A DNA stretch of 35,805 nucleotides from Rhodanobacteraceae bacterium (GTDB lineage Bacteria > Pseudomonadota > Gammaproteobacteria > Xanthomonadales > Rhodanobacteraceae). Below the pieces are notes generated by a model, which was given only the letters and a program-made list of their open reading frames with translations, made no database searches and was not told the DNA's origin. This document shows, in pieces, positions 1-8,878 of the stretch. The position numbers and the translations under genes were made by a program. Within the stretch, counting starts at the first letter, position 1. The number at the start of each line of letters is the position of its first letter. The stretch is taken from the NCBI GenBank assembly GCA_003142815.1, contig PLNP01000047.1:54017-89821 (forward strand). The letters are read 5' to 3'.

Positions 1-1
1 C

Positions 2-145
2 AACATGCAGCAGGCCGCGCGCTGCTCCGATTTCACTGCATTCATGTACCTCGGCGAGCTCGTCGAGTTCGGCGACACCGAAATGCTGTTCACCAAGCCG
101 ACCAAGAAGCAGACCGAGGACTACATTACCGGACGGTTCGGTTGA
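2..145 (+). CDS. pstB: Phosphate ABC transporter ATP-binding protein PstB, C-terminal end (partial)
   Basis: The window opens inside this gene; only the last 47 codons are present, ending in TGA at 143-145. The visible tail contains [10 protein letters not shown], a stretch ending [11 protein letters not shown], and the terminal DYITGRFG, which is the characteristic end of PstB. PstB is the cytoplasmic ATPase that powers the PstSCA high-affinity phosphate importer. The Walker and signature motifs lie upstream of the window, so they cannot be checked. The next gene on the same strand is phoU, the usual partner at the end of pst operons, which supports the call. The 163-bp gap to phoU carries an inverted repeat. 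Confidence 0.9.
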   Translation, partial: NMQQAARCSDFTAFMYLGELVEFGDTEMLFTKPTKKQTEDYITGRFG

Positions 146-184
146 GGTGACCGATCTTTGCCACACACAGCAAAACATTTCCTT

Positions 185-266
185 CGTCGTCCCGGCGAAA
201 GTCGGGACCCAGTGTCTTGAACCTCGATCCGACGCACTGGATCCCGGCGTTCGCCGGGATGACGAC
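185..266. repeat. Intergenic inverted repeat, family A copy 1
   Basis: Two arms of about 30 bp face each other around a short centre: the left arm runs CGTCGTCCCGGCGAAAG then TCGGGACCCAGTG, the right arm CACTGGATCCCGGCG then TTCGCCGGGATGACGAC. This is the widespread GGATCCCGG...GCCGGGATGACG type of proteobacterial intergenic palindrome. It lies in the pstB-phoU gap, where its transcript could form a hairpin affecting relative expression of the two genes. A related copy is at 18008-18084. Confidence 0.8.
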
Positions 267-308
267 AAAAGTTATCCGCCAGGCACGAGCAGGCTACCGA
301 GGCAAGTG

Positions 309-1037
309 ATGAACACTGAAAACCGAACCGCCGAACACATCGTCAAGAGCTACGACGATGAACTCAAACGCCTGACCGGCGAGATCCAGCGCATGGGTGA
401 AATCGCACTCGCACAGCTCGCCGCCGCAATCAACGCGGTGATGGAGCGCGACAGTGATGCGGCGATGACCGTCGTGCAAAACGACCGCTCGATCGACAGT
501 CTCGAACAAGAGGTCAGCCACGACGTGGTGCGCCTGCTTGCGTTGCGTCAGCCGATGGCGCACGACCTGCGCGAAATCCTCGCCGCGCTGCGCATCGCCG
601 CCGATATCGAACGCATCGGCGACTATGCCGCGAACGTCGCCAAGCGCTCGCTCGTGTTGAACCAGTCCGCACCCGTCCAGCTTACCTCCGCGCTTCCGCG
701 CCTTGCCCGTCTCGCCGAGACCCTGGTGCGCGAGGTGCTTGCGGCCTATCAGGAGAACGACGCCGGCCGCGCCCTCGCCGCCTGGGCGCGCGACGAGGAA
801 CTCGACGAACAGTACACCGGCCTGTTCCGTGAACTGCTCACCTACATGATGGAAGACCCGCGCAACATCACGCCATGCACGCATCTTCTGTTCATGGCGA
901 AGAATATCGAACGCATCGGCGACCACGCGACGAACATTGCCGAGAACATCTACTTCCTTGTCCACGGCACGCAGATCGCGCAGGCGCGTCGCAAGGGCGA
1001 CTCGACCTCGGCGATGATGATTGATGACCCGCGCTGA
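309..1037 (+). CDS. phoU: Phosphate signalling complex regulator PhoU
   Basis: 242 residues, the normal size for PhoU. The protein is two repeats of a three-helix bundle, each with the family signature: IERIGDYAANVA near residue 95 and NIERIGDHATNIAE near residue 200; these acidic E-R-I-G-D motifs bind metal clusters. PhoU links the Pst transporter to the PhoR histidine kinase, so that the Pho regulon is off when phosphate is plentiful, and it limits phosphate uptake. The reading frame is open upstream to 147, but that part translates an inverted repeat, so the ATG at 309 (MNTENRTAEH) is chosen. It follows pstB on the same strand, as in other pst-phoU operons. Confidence 0.95.
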   Translation: MNTENRTAEHIVKSYDDELKRLTGEIQRMGEIALAQLAAAINAVMERDSDAAMTVVQNDRSIDSLEQEVSHDVVRLLALRQPMAHDLREILAALRIAADIERIGDYAANVAKRSLVLNQSAPVQLTSALPRLARLAETLVREVLAAYQENDAGRALAAWARDEELDEQYTGLFRELLTYMMEDPRNITPCTHLLFMAKNIERIGDHATNIAENIYFLVHGTQIAQARRKGDSTSAMMIDDPR

Positions 1038-1045
1038 GAAACATT

Positions 1046-1145
1046 GGTCGCGCTTGCAGCGCTTGCACCCTCTTTCGGTGCTCCTGCAAAACCGCACGCC
1101 TTTGTAGGAGCACCGGAAAAAGGTGCAAGCGGCGCAGCCGCGACC
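1046..1145. repeat. Long imperfect palindrome, family B copy 1, between convergent phoU and rlmB
   Basis: About 40-nt arms begin GGTCGCGCTTGCAGCG and end CGCAGCCGCGACC, with TTGTAGGAGCACC at the inner end of the right arm. The element fills the space between the ends of phoU (+, 1037) and rlmB (-, 1161), so it can act as a hairpin terminator for both. The two arms are not identical, which lets its orientation be read. The copy at 18651-18749 is its reverse complement. Confidence 0.85.
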
Positions 1146-1160
1146 GTTTTGGCGCGAAAC

Positions 1161-1907
1161 CTACGTGCTGGCGCGCTGGCGCAGCGTCTCGAACAACGCG
1201 ATCCCGGCCGCGACCGAGACATTCAAGCTTTCGACGTCGCCGCGCATCGGGATGTGCGCCAGGAAGTCGCAGCTCTCGCTGGTGAGTCGACGCATGCCCT
1301 CGCCTTCGCCGCCCAGAACGATCGCGATCGGGCCATTGAGGTCGACCGCATAGATCGACTGCGGCGCCTCCTTGCCGGCCAGCCCGACCAACCAGATGCC
1401 CGCATCCTTCAGCCCCTTCAACGCACGCGCAAGATTGGTCACCGCGACGATCGGCACGCGATCGGCGGCGCCTGACGATGCGCGGCGCACGGTCGGGGTG
1501 ACGCCGACCGCGCGATCCTTCGGCACGATCACCGCAGTGACGCCGGACGCTTCCGCGCTGCGCAGGCAAGCACCGAAATTGTGCGGATCAGTGACCCCAT
1601 CGAGAACCAGAAACAGCGCATCGCGCGCGGCTTTCTCGGCAAGTTCGCCAATCGCCGATTCGGGCAACGGCGCCGGCGCGTCGTAATACGCGACGACGCC
1701 TTGATGGCGGCCACCGCCGGTCATCCGATCGAGCGCTGCGCGGTCGCGCGCATGCGGCTTCACGCCGAGTTCGCGCGCACGTTCGCCGAGTTCCTTGACG
1801 CGTGCGTTCTGCGTGCCGGCTTCGATGTACAGCTCGACGAGGTTGCCGACATCGTGGTTCAGCGCGGCTTCGACTGCGTGGATGCCGATCAGGAGTTCGT
1901 TGCTCAT
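1161..1907 (-). CDS. rlmB: 23S rRNA (guanosine-2'-O-)-methyltransferase RlmB
   Basis: 248 residues. A SpoU/TrmH (SPOUT) methyltransferase: N-terminal substrate-binding domain (MSNELLIGIHAVEAAL, then GGRHQGVVAYY near residue 80), followed by the catalytic trefoil-knot domain with the three SpoU motifs NFGACLRSAEASG, LGGEGEGM and VESLNVSVAAGI. RlmB methylates the ribose of G2251 (E. coli numbering) in the peptidyl-transferase P loop of 23S rRNA, using S-adenosylmethionine. The start at 1907 gives the family N-terminus; an upstream in-frame extension would run into rnr. It sits 10 bp downstream of rnr on the same strand, the same rnr-rlmB pair as in E. coli, so co-transcription is likely. Confidence 0.95.
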   Translation of the reverse strand: MSNELLIGIHAVEAALNHDVGNLVELYIEAGTQNARVKELGERARELGVKPHARDRAALDRMTGGGRHQGVVAYYDAPAPLPESAIGELAEKAARDALFLVLDGVTDPHNFGACLRSAEASGVTAVIVPKDRAVGVTPTVRRASSGAADRVPIVAVTNLARALKGLKDAGIWLVGLAGKEAPQSIYAVDLNGPIAIVLGGEGEGMRRLTSESCDFLAHIPMRGDVESLNVSVAAGIALFETLRQRAST

Positions 1908-1917
1908 GCAGTGGCGC

Positions 1918-4236
1918 TCAATGCTTGCGGCCCTCGTGCACGGACGGTACGAGACGGAAATCGATCTTGCGGTCTTCGAGGCTCGCGCGCAGCACCTGCA
2001 CGCGCACTTCATCGCCGAGGCGGAATTTCAGGCCACGCCGTTCGCCGCTCAACAAACGCCGAGTCGCATCGAAATGGTAGTAGTCGTTCGGCAATTGGGT
2101 GATATGCACGAGGCCGCTGATCTTCGATTCGGTGAGTTCGACGAACAGGCCGAACGAAGTCACGCCGGCGACGATGCCGTCGAATTCGCTGCCGACGTGC
2201 TTCTCCATCCACGCGCACTTGTAGCGCTCGTCGACGTCGCGTTCGGCTTCGTCGGCACGGCGCTCGTTGTGCGAGCAGTGTACGCACTGGCTAGCCATCG
2301 TGCTCGCCGTGTAGGTGTAGTCGGCCGCGGTGCCGCCGGTCAGTGCGTGGCGGATCGCGCGATGCACGAGCAGATCCGGATAGCGCCGGATCGGCGAGGT
2401 GAAATGCGTGTACGAGGCGAGTCCCAGACCGAAGTGGCCAGGATCGTTCGGTTGATACACGGCCAGGCTCTGCGAGCGCAGCAGCACCGACTCGATCAGG
2501 CTCGCATCAGGACGCTTGCGCACTTTCTTCAGCAGCGCCGAGAAATCGCCGGGCGTGACCTGCGTGATCGGTGGCAAGGTCAACTTGAACTCGCGCAGGA
2601 ATTCGAGCAGATCCTCAAACTTTGACGCCGGTGGTGGCGCGTGCACACGATATGGCGACGGGATGCGGCGCTTCTGCAAATACTTTGCGGCTTCGACATT
2701 CGCCGCGATCATGCATTCCTCGATCAGCTTGTGCGCATCGTTGCGCTCGTAGGCGCCGAGCTGCATGACTTCCCCGTTCGCACCAAGCCGGAACTCGACC
2801 TCGGTGCTCTCGAAGTCGATCGCACCGCGCTTCTGGCGCGCTTTCGCAAGCAATTTGTACAACTGATGCAGGTTCTTCAGTTGCGGCATGACATCAGCGA
2901 GTTCGTGGCGCGCATCGGCATCCTTCTCGCCGATGGCCTGCCAGACGCGCGTGTAGGTGAGGCGCGCGTGCGAGCGCATGACCGCCGCATAGAACTTCGA
3001 ATGGGTGACTTCGCCATCGGCATCGATCTGCATGTCGCAGACCATGCACAGACGCTCGACCTTCGGATTCAGGGAGCAGATGCCGTTCGACAGCGTCTCC
3101 GGCAGCATCGGCACGACGAAGCCGGGGAAATACACCGAGGTCGCGCGGTTGTAGGCCTCCTCGTCGAGCGCTGTGCCGGGCTGCACGTAGTGCGACACAT
3201 CGGCAATCGCTACGAGCAGGCGGAACCCGTTCGCGTGCGGTACCGCATAGACCGCGTCATCAAAGTCCTTCGCGTCCTCGCCGTCGATCGTGACCAGCGG
3301 TGTCCCGCGCAGATCCACGCGGCCCTCGATCTCGGTGACAGCAACGTCAGGCTCGACCTCGGCCGCGTCACGCAACGCGGCGGCCGGCCACTCCTGCGGC
3401 AGGTCGTGGCTCGCGATCGCCATCTCGACAACCAGCGAAGGCGTCAGGCGCTCGCCGAGCACGGCGAGGATGCGCCCCATCGGTCCGCGCTGCACAGTCG
3501 GCTGGTCGGTGATCTCGACAACGACGATCTGCCCCGAGCGCGCGCCGCGATCCTTGCCCGGCGTGATCAGCACGTCCTGGGGCAGGCGTCGATCGTCCGG
3601 CGTGACCAGCACGAGGCCGTTCTCCTCGACGACGCGCCCGACCAGGCGCGGTGAGCGCCGTTCCAGCACCTCGACGATCGCGCCCTGGCGACGGCCGCGC
3701 CGATCGACACCGACCACGCTGGCGAGCACGCGGTCGCCGTGCAGGACCTTGCGCATCTCGGCCGGCGACAGATACAGATCTTCGCCACCCGCCTCCGGGC
3801 GCAAGAAGCCGTAGCCTTCCGCGTTCGCGATCACGCCGCCGCGGATCAGATCGAGCTTGCTGGCGACGCCGTAGCCGCCACGGCGGTTCTGGATCAGCTG
3901 GCCATCGCGCAGCATCGCTGCGAGGCGGCGCGTCAGCGCCTCAAAATCCTGCGGCGTGGTCAGCTGCAGCGCACGCGCGATCGCCTCGACTTTCAGCAGC
4001 TCGCCATGCGCTTCAAGCAAGGCGATGATCGCCTCGCGGCTCGCGATCGGACGCTCGTAGCGAGTCGCTTCGCGCTCGGCGTAGGGGTCCTGGATGCCCG
4101 GCGGCTTCGCGCCTTTCTTTCCCGGCAGCGGCGGCAGCCGTTCCGGCATGAATTTCGGTAGACCGGCGCGCTTGCCCGGCCCACCCTTGTTGCGTTCAGC
4201 GCTTGCGCGCGAGCTGGGTGTTTTTGTTTTTTTCAA
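1918..4236 (-). CDS. rnr: Ribonuclease R (3'-5' exoribonuclease)
   Basis: 772 residues from a TTG start. Order of domains: basic N-terminus, winged-helix region (about 55-120), cold-shock domains with GVIANAEGYGFLRPE, the RNB catalytic domain with the Asp-rich EDAKDFDDA near residues 320-330 and FTSPIRRYPDLLVHRA, then a C-terminal S1 domain (FDGIVAGVTSFGLFVEL). RNase R is a processive hydrolytic 3'-5' exonuclease that degrades structured RNA and takes part in rRNA quality control and trans-translation. The frame stays open to 4617, but that part is antisense to the tRNA-Leu gene. The TTG at 4236 is preceded by AAGGA seven bases away and gives the basic KKTKTPSSRA start, so it is preferred; the first ATG inside would remove part of the N-terminus. 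Confidence 0.9.
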   Translation of the reverse strand: MKKTKTPSSRASAERNKGGPGKRAGLPKFMPERLPPLPGKKGAKPPGIQDPYAEREATRYERPIASREAIIALLEAHGELLKVEAIARALQLTTPQDFEALTRRLAAMLRDGQLIQNRRGGYGVASKLDLIRGGVIANAEGYGFLRPEAGGEDLYLSPAEMRKVLHGDRVLASVVGVDRRGRRQGAIVEVLERRSPRLVGRVVEENGLVLVTPDDRRLPQDVLITPGKDRGARSGQIVVVEITDQPTVQRGPMGRILAVLGERLTPSLVVEMAIASHDLPQEWPAAALRDAAEVEPDVAVTEIEGRVDLRGTPLVTIDGEDAKDFDDAVYAVPHANGFRLLVAIADVSHYVQPGTALDEEAYNRATSVYFPGFVVPMLPETLSNGICSLNPKVERLCMVCDMQIDADGEVTHSKFYAAVMRSHARLTYTRVWQAIGEKDADARHELADVMPQLKNLHQLYKLLAKARQKRGAIDFESTEVEFRLGANGEVMQLGAYERNDAHKLIEECMIAANVEAAKYLQKRRIPSPYRVHAPPPASKFEDLLEFLREFKLTLPPITQVTPGDFSALLKKVRKRPDASLIESVLLRSQSLAVYQPNDPGHFGLGLASYTHFTSPIRRYPDLLVHRAIRHALTGGTAADYTYTASTMASQCVHCSHNERRADEAERDVDERYKCAWMEKHVGSEFDGIVAGVTSFGLFVELTESKISGLVHITQLPNDYYHFDATRRLLSGERRGLKFRLGDEVRVQVLRASLEDRKIDFRLVPSVHEGRKH

Positions 4237-4299
4237 CGGTGATTCCTTGTTGTGCGGAGCAGCGTCACCGAGCGTGCGCGTGATTGCAAGCGCGGCTCG

Positions 4300-4328
4300 T
4301 TGACAGCTCCGGTGGAGGCCAGTATCGT
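4300..4328 (+). promoter_or_regulatory. Sigma-70 promoter of tRNA-Leu
   Basis: A perfect -35 TTGACA (4300-4305), a 17-bp spacer and a -10 TATCGT (4323-4328) lie just upstream of the tRNA at 4361. The predicted start region near 4335 is very GC-rich (GCGCCCCC), the discriminator type associated with stringent control of stable RNA genes. Confidence 0.75.
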
Positions 4329-4360
4329 TCGCGCCCCCGGATGGCTCGCCATCCGGGTTT

Positions 4361-4445
4361 GCCCAGGTGGCGGAATTGGTAGACGCACTAGCTTCAGGTG
4401 CTAGCGGGGCGACCCGTGGAGGTTCGAGTCCTCTCCTGGGCACCA
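4361..4445 (+). tRNA. tRNA-Leu (anticodon CAG)
   Basis: 85 nt including an encoded CCA (4443-4445). The acceptor stem pairs GCCCAGG (4361-4367) with CCTGGGC (4435-4441). The D-arm reads GGCGGAATTGGTAGACGC. The anticodon arm is CTAGC-TTCAGGT-GCTAG with anticodon CAG at 4395-4397. A long variable arm follows, as in class II tRNAs, then the T-arm with GGTTCGAGTCC. It closely resembles the E. coli CUG-reading leucine tRNA. It is the only stable RNA gene visible and is divergent from rnr. Confidence 0.97.
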
Positions 4446-4458
4446 TCAAGTTTTGAAC

Positions 4459-4482
4459 GAACCCGCCTCGGCGGGTTTTTTC
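4459..4482 (+). terminator. Rho-independent terminator of tRNA-Leu
   Basis: AACCCGCC (4460-4467) pairs with GGCGGGTT (4470-4477), directly followed by a T run. It starts 14 bases after the CCA end of the tRNA, so it should end that transcript. From its end to 4600 I see no further gene or signal. Confidence 0.85.
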
Positions 4483-4600
4483 ATTTTGACGCTTCCCGCG
4501 CCGCGGGGCAGGCGACAAGCCCGAGTCCGATCCAGAACGGACGTCCCTGCGAGACTGGTTGGATCGGTCGTCTCGCTCGTGTCGTCCAATGCGCGGGAAA

Positions 4601-5032
4601 TCACGTGCCTGTGACACCAGCTCCAGGTACGTCCGGCGGCCCCTTGAGTTCGAGCATGTTGCCTTCCGGATCGCACAGATACAGCGACGGTCCTTCGCCC
4701 TCGGCGCCGTAGCGTGAGCCGTAGTCGCCGATCCTTGCGCCGTGCGCGGTCAGATGCGCGCGTAACGCACCGACGTCGAAATCCTCGACGCGCAGGCACA
4801 GATGATCCACGTTGTGTCCTTCCGCGCCCGGCGCGGCGCCGCCGCTGCGACCGAGCTTGCCGTCGACACTGATGATGTCGATCAACGAGCGGCCGGCGCG
4901 CAATTGGACCAGGCCGATCTCGTCTTGGCGGCGCTCAACGCTGCAGCCGAGCACGTCGCAATAGAAGCGCACAAGACGCTGCTGGTCGCGCGCGCGGATC
5001 ACGACGTGGTCGATTTCGCGGATGCGGATCAT
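4601..5032 (-). CDS. VOC-family (glyoxalase/bleomycin-resistance fold) protein
   Basis: 143 residues, one vicinal-oxygen-chelate unit made of two beta-alpha-beta-beta-beta modules. The N-terminal IREIDHVVIRARD carries His9, the second module NVDHLCLRV carries His77, and the C-terminal DPEGNMLELKG carries Glu128; these are the usual VOC metal ligands. Such proteins are metalloenzymes or small-molecule-binding proteins (lyases, dioxygenases, resistance proteins). The sequence does not tell the substrate, so no specific activity is assigned. The ATG at 5032 gives the standard N-terminus; the longer open frame upstream is antisense to purA's frame region and is ignored. It lies downstream of purA on the same strand, where E. 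coli has nsrR. Confidence 0.85.
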   Translation of the reverse strand: MIRIREIDHVVIRARDQQRLVRFYCDVLGCSVERRQDEIGLVQLRAGRSLIDIISVDGKLGRSGGAAPGAEGHNVDHLCLRVEDFDVGALRAHLTAHGARIGDYGSRYGAEGEGPSLYLCDPEGNMLELKGPPDVPGAGVTGT

Positions 5033-5123
5033 GCTGAGGATTGAGGGTTGAGCCCGGGGGCCGAAAGTGGCGAAAACTTCACATGAATTGTTTTCCCGAA
5101 TCCCGATTCCCAAATTCCGGCTC

Positions 5124-6759
<1,636 letters not shown>

Positions 6760-6762
6760 TGG

Positions 6763-7623
6763 TTACTTGCTTGCCTGCAGATAGCGCAGGAATTCGGATT
6801 TCGGATCGAGCACAAGCATGCCGTTCGGCGTCGCGAAGACATCGCGATACGCTTCGAGGCTGCGATAGAACGCGTAGAAATCCGCGTCCCTGCCGTAGGC
6901 GGCCGCATAGGTCTGCGACGCGGCGGCATCGCCTTCGCCGCGTGTTTTCTGCGCGTCGCGATACGCTTCGGCGGCGACCACCTGGACTTGGCGATCGGCG
7001 TCGGCGCGGATCGTCTTGGCCGCCTCCGCGCCCTCTGCGCGCAACTGGCTCGCGACTTTCTTGCGCTCCGAGCGCATGCGCTCGTAGACCGAACCGATCA
7101 CGGTGCTGTCTTCGGGCAAATCGATGCGCTTGATGCGAAGGTCGACGACTTCGATGCCCAGTCCCTGCGTCGCGCGGTTCGCATCGGCGGCCAGATGCTT
7201 GGTCACGTCGGCGCGTCCACCCGAGACGAGTGCCTGCAACGTGCGCGAATTGACCGCGGTGCGCAGGCCTTCCTTGACGATCGGGCCGACACGCTGCTGT
7301 GCGCGTGTCTCATCGCCACCGACCGACACCCAGAATTTTGCCGGATCGACGATGCGCCATTTGACGAAGAAGTCGATGTTGACGTCCTTTTTCTCGGACG
7401 TCAGATAGCGTTCCGGTGCAGAATCGATGGTCAGCACGCGCTTGTCGAAGCGCTGCGCCTGCTGGATCAGTGGCAACTTGAAATGCAGGCCTGGCGCGAA
7501 ATCGGTGCGCACGATGCGACCGAATTGCAGCAGGATCGCGTTCTGTCCCTCATTGACGACAAACACGGAACTGCCGGCGATCAGGACGGCGACGAGCAAT
7601 ACGACCAGTGGGGCGAAGCGCAT
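6763..7623 (-). CDS. hflC: HflC, membrane-anchored FtsH modulator
   Basis: 286 residues. One N-terminal transmembrane segment (about 5-24), then an SPFH/band-7 domain facing the periplasm (VNEGQNAILLQFGRIV onward) and a coiled-coil tail rich in Ala, Glu and Arg (about 175-245). HflC pairs with HflK in a large cage around FtsH and restrains its proteolysis of membrane proteins. Its ATG shares the A of the hflK stop (TGATG at 7623), so the two are translated together in near-equal amounts. Followed by yjeT after 3 bp. Confidence 0.95.
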   Translation of the reverse strand: MRFAPLVVLLVAVLIAGSSVFVVNEGQNAILLQFGRIVRTDFAPGLHFKLPLIQQAQRFDKRVLTIDSAPERYLTSEKKDVNIDFFVKWRIVDPAKFWVSVGGDETRAQQRVGPIVKEGLRTAVNSRTLQALVSGGRADVTKHLAADANRATQGLGIEVVDLRIKRIDLPEDSTVIGSVYERMRSERKKVASQLRAEGAEAAKTIRADADRQVQVVAAEAYRDAQKTRGEGDAAASQTYAAAYGRDADFYAFYRSLEAYRDVFATPNGMLVLDPKSEFLRYLQASK

Positions 7624-8681
7624 CAGTTGGCTGCCTTCTTCGGTTCCGGAGTGACGACCGTCGCGCCGGCAACGTCTGGCGCCAAACCTTTGCCATCCGC
7701 CGAAAGCGGCAGCGAAAGAATGTTCTTGCCGGATGTGAAATCGACGATCTTCGGCGTGTGGCCGACGACATCCTGCATGGTTTCGAGATACAGGCGCTTG
7801 CGGGTGATTTCCGGCGCGGCCTTGTACTGCGCTTCGACCAGATTGAACCGTTGTGCGTCACCTTCGGCACGCGCGGTGCGCGAGCTCTTGTAGCCCTCGG
7901 CCTCGGCGCGCGTACCGGCCGCGTCGCCGCGCGCTTCCGGTACGACCTGGCTCGCGTAGGCCTTCGCCTCTTCCTCAAGCCGCTGCTTGTCCTGCAGCGC
8001 GCGATTGGCGTCATCGAACGCGTCCTTCACCTCTTGCGGCGGGCGCACATTCTGGAAATTGAGTTCGGTCAACGTGATGCCGGTCTTGTACTGATCCAGC
8101 GTCGACTGCAGCAACTGCTTCGCTCTCGCCATGAGTTCGGTGCGCTGGCCGGACAGGATCGTATCCATCGTGCTGCCGCCGATCACGGTACGCACCGCGC
8201 TTTCCGCGGCCTGCCCGAGCGTGGCATCCGGATCGCGCACGCCGAACGTGAACTGGCGCGCATCGGTGACCTGGTACTGCACGTTGAAATCGACCAGCAC
8301 GATGTTCTCGTCCTCGGTCAACATCCGCACCTGGTCATTGGTCTGGCGGATCTGACCGATGTTGACCGTGATCACCGACTCGATCGGACGCGGAAACTTG
8401 AAGTTGATACCGGGCGTCATCAGCCGCGAGAACTGGCCGAAGCGCAGCACGATCGCGGTATCGCTGGCATTCACGCGCACGAAGCTGTCGAACGCGAGCC
8501 ATGCGATCAAGATGCCGATCACGGCCATGCCGACGCCAATGCCGCCGCCACCGAAAAGCCGATTGAGGAAATCGCGCGCCCGCCTGATCAGCGCATCCAG
8601 GTCCGGCGGCGGGCGTTTGCCGCCGCCATTGTCGCGCCACGGGTCGCGTTGCTTGCCACTACCGGGTTCGTTCCATGCCAT
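7623..8681 (-). CDS. hflK: HflK, membrane-anchored FtsH modulator
   Basis: 352 residues. Cytoplasmic Gly/Pro-rich N-terminus (MAWNEPGSGKQRDPW, as in other HflK proteins), a transmembrane helix at about 48-67, an SPFH domain (VNASDTAIVLRFGQFSRL onward) and an Ala/Glu/Arg-rich coiled coil near 225-290. It forms the HflKC complex with HflC. The start at 8681 gives the conserved MAWNEPG N-terminus. The 197-bp gap to hflX upstream carries a candidate promoter. Confidence 0.95.
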   Translation of the reverse strand: MAWNEPGSGKQRDPWRDNGGGKRPPPDLDALIRRARDFLNRLFGGGGIGVGMAVIGILIAWLAFDSFVRVNASDTAIVLRFGQFSRLMTPGINFKFPRPIESVITVNIGQIRQTNDQVRMLTEDENIVLVDFNVQYQVTDARQFTFGVRDPDATLGQAAESAVRTVIGGSTMDTILSGQRTELMARAKQLLQSTLDQYKTGITLTELNFQNVRPPQEVKDAFDDANRALQDKQRLEEEAKAYASQVVPEARGDAAGTRAEAEGYKSSRTARAEGDAQRFNLVEAQYKAAPEITRKRLYLETMQDVVGHTPKIVDFTSGKNILSLPLSADGKGLAPDVAGATVVTPEPKKAAN

Positions 8682-8829
8682 CGCTTGTCTACCTCGCTGT
8701 CATTCCCACGCACGCATGCGCGACGTGACGCCCGGGGTTCGGTGAATTCTCGGAAACTTTCGGCCGCCCGCGGCAACCACGAACTTTCATGGCAGCCGAT
8801 TCGCGCCATCAATGCGGGGTTGCCGAAGG

Positions 8830-8858
8830 ATTGTAGGTAGGGCCATCGACCGCGGCAA
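8830..8858 (-). promoter_or_regulatory. Candidate sigma-70 promoter for hflK-hflC
   Basis: Read on the minus strand: TTGCCG (8858-8853), a 17-bp spacer and TACAAT (8835-8830). The hexamers match the consensus at 4 of 6 and 5 of 6 positions with optimal spacing, 149 bp before the hflK start. It would allow hflKC-yjeT expression independent of hflX. Confidence 0.5.
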
Positions 8859-8878
8859 GCAAGCCGGGGGTTGACTCT

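Noticed and set aside
147-308. A 54-codon N-terminal extension of PhoU
   Set aside because: It translates the family-A inverted repeat and has no similarity to PhoU; the ATG at 309 gives the normal protein.
4361-4600. tRNA-Leu as an attachment site of a genomic island
   Set aside because: tRNA genes are common integration points, but no integrase, no repeat of the tRNA 3' end and no compositional change are present beside it.
4237-4617. A longer N-terminus for RNase R, running through the tRNA region
   Set aside because: It would be the antisense translation of tRNA-Leu and its promoter; the TTG at 4236 has a ribosome binding site and the right length.
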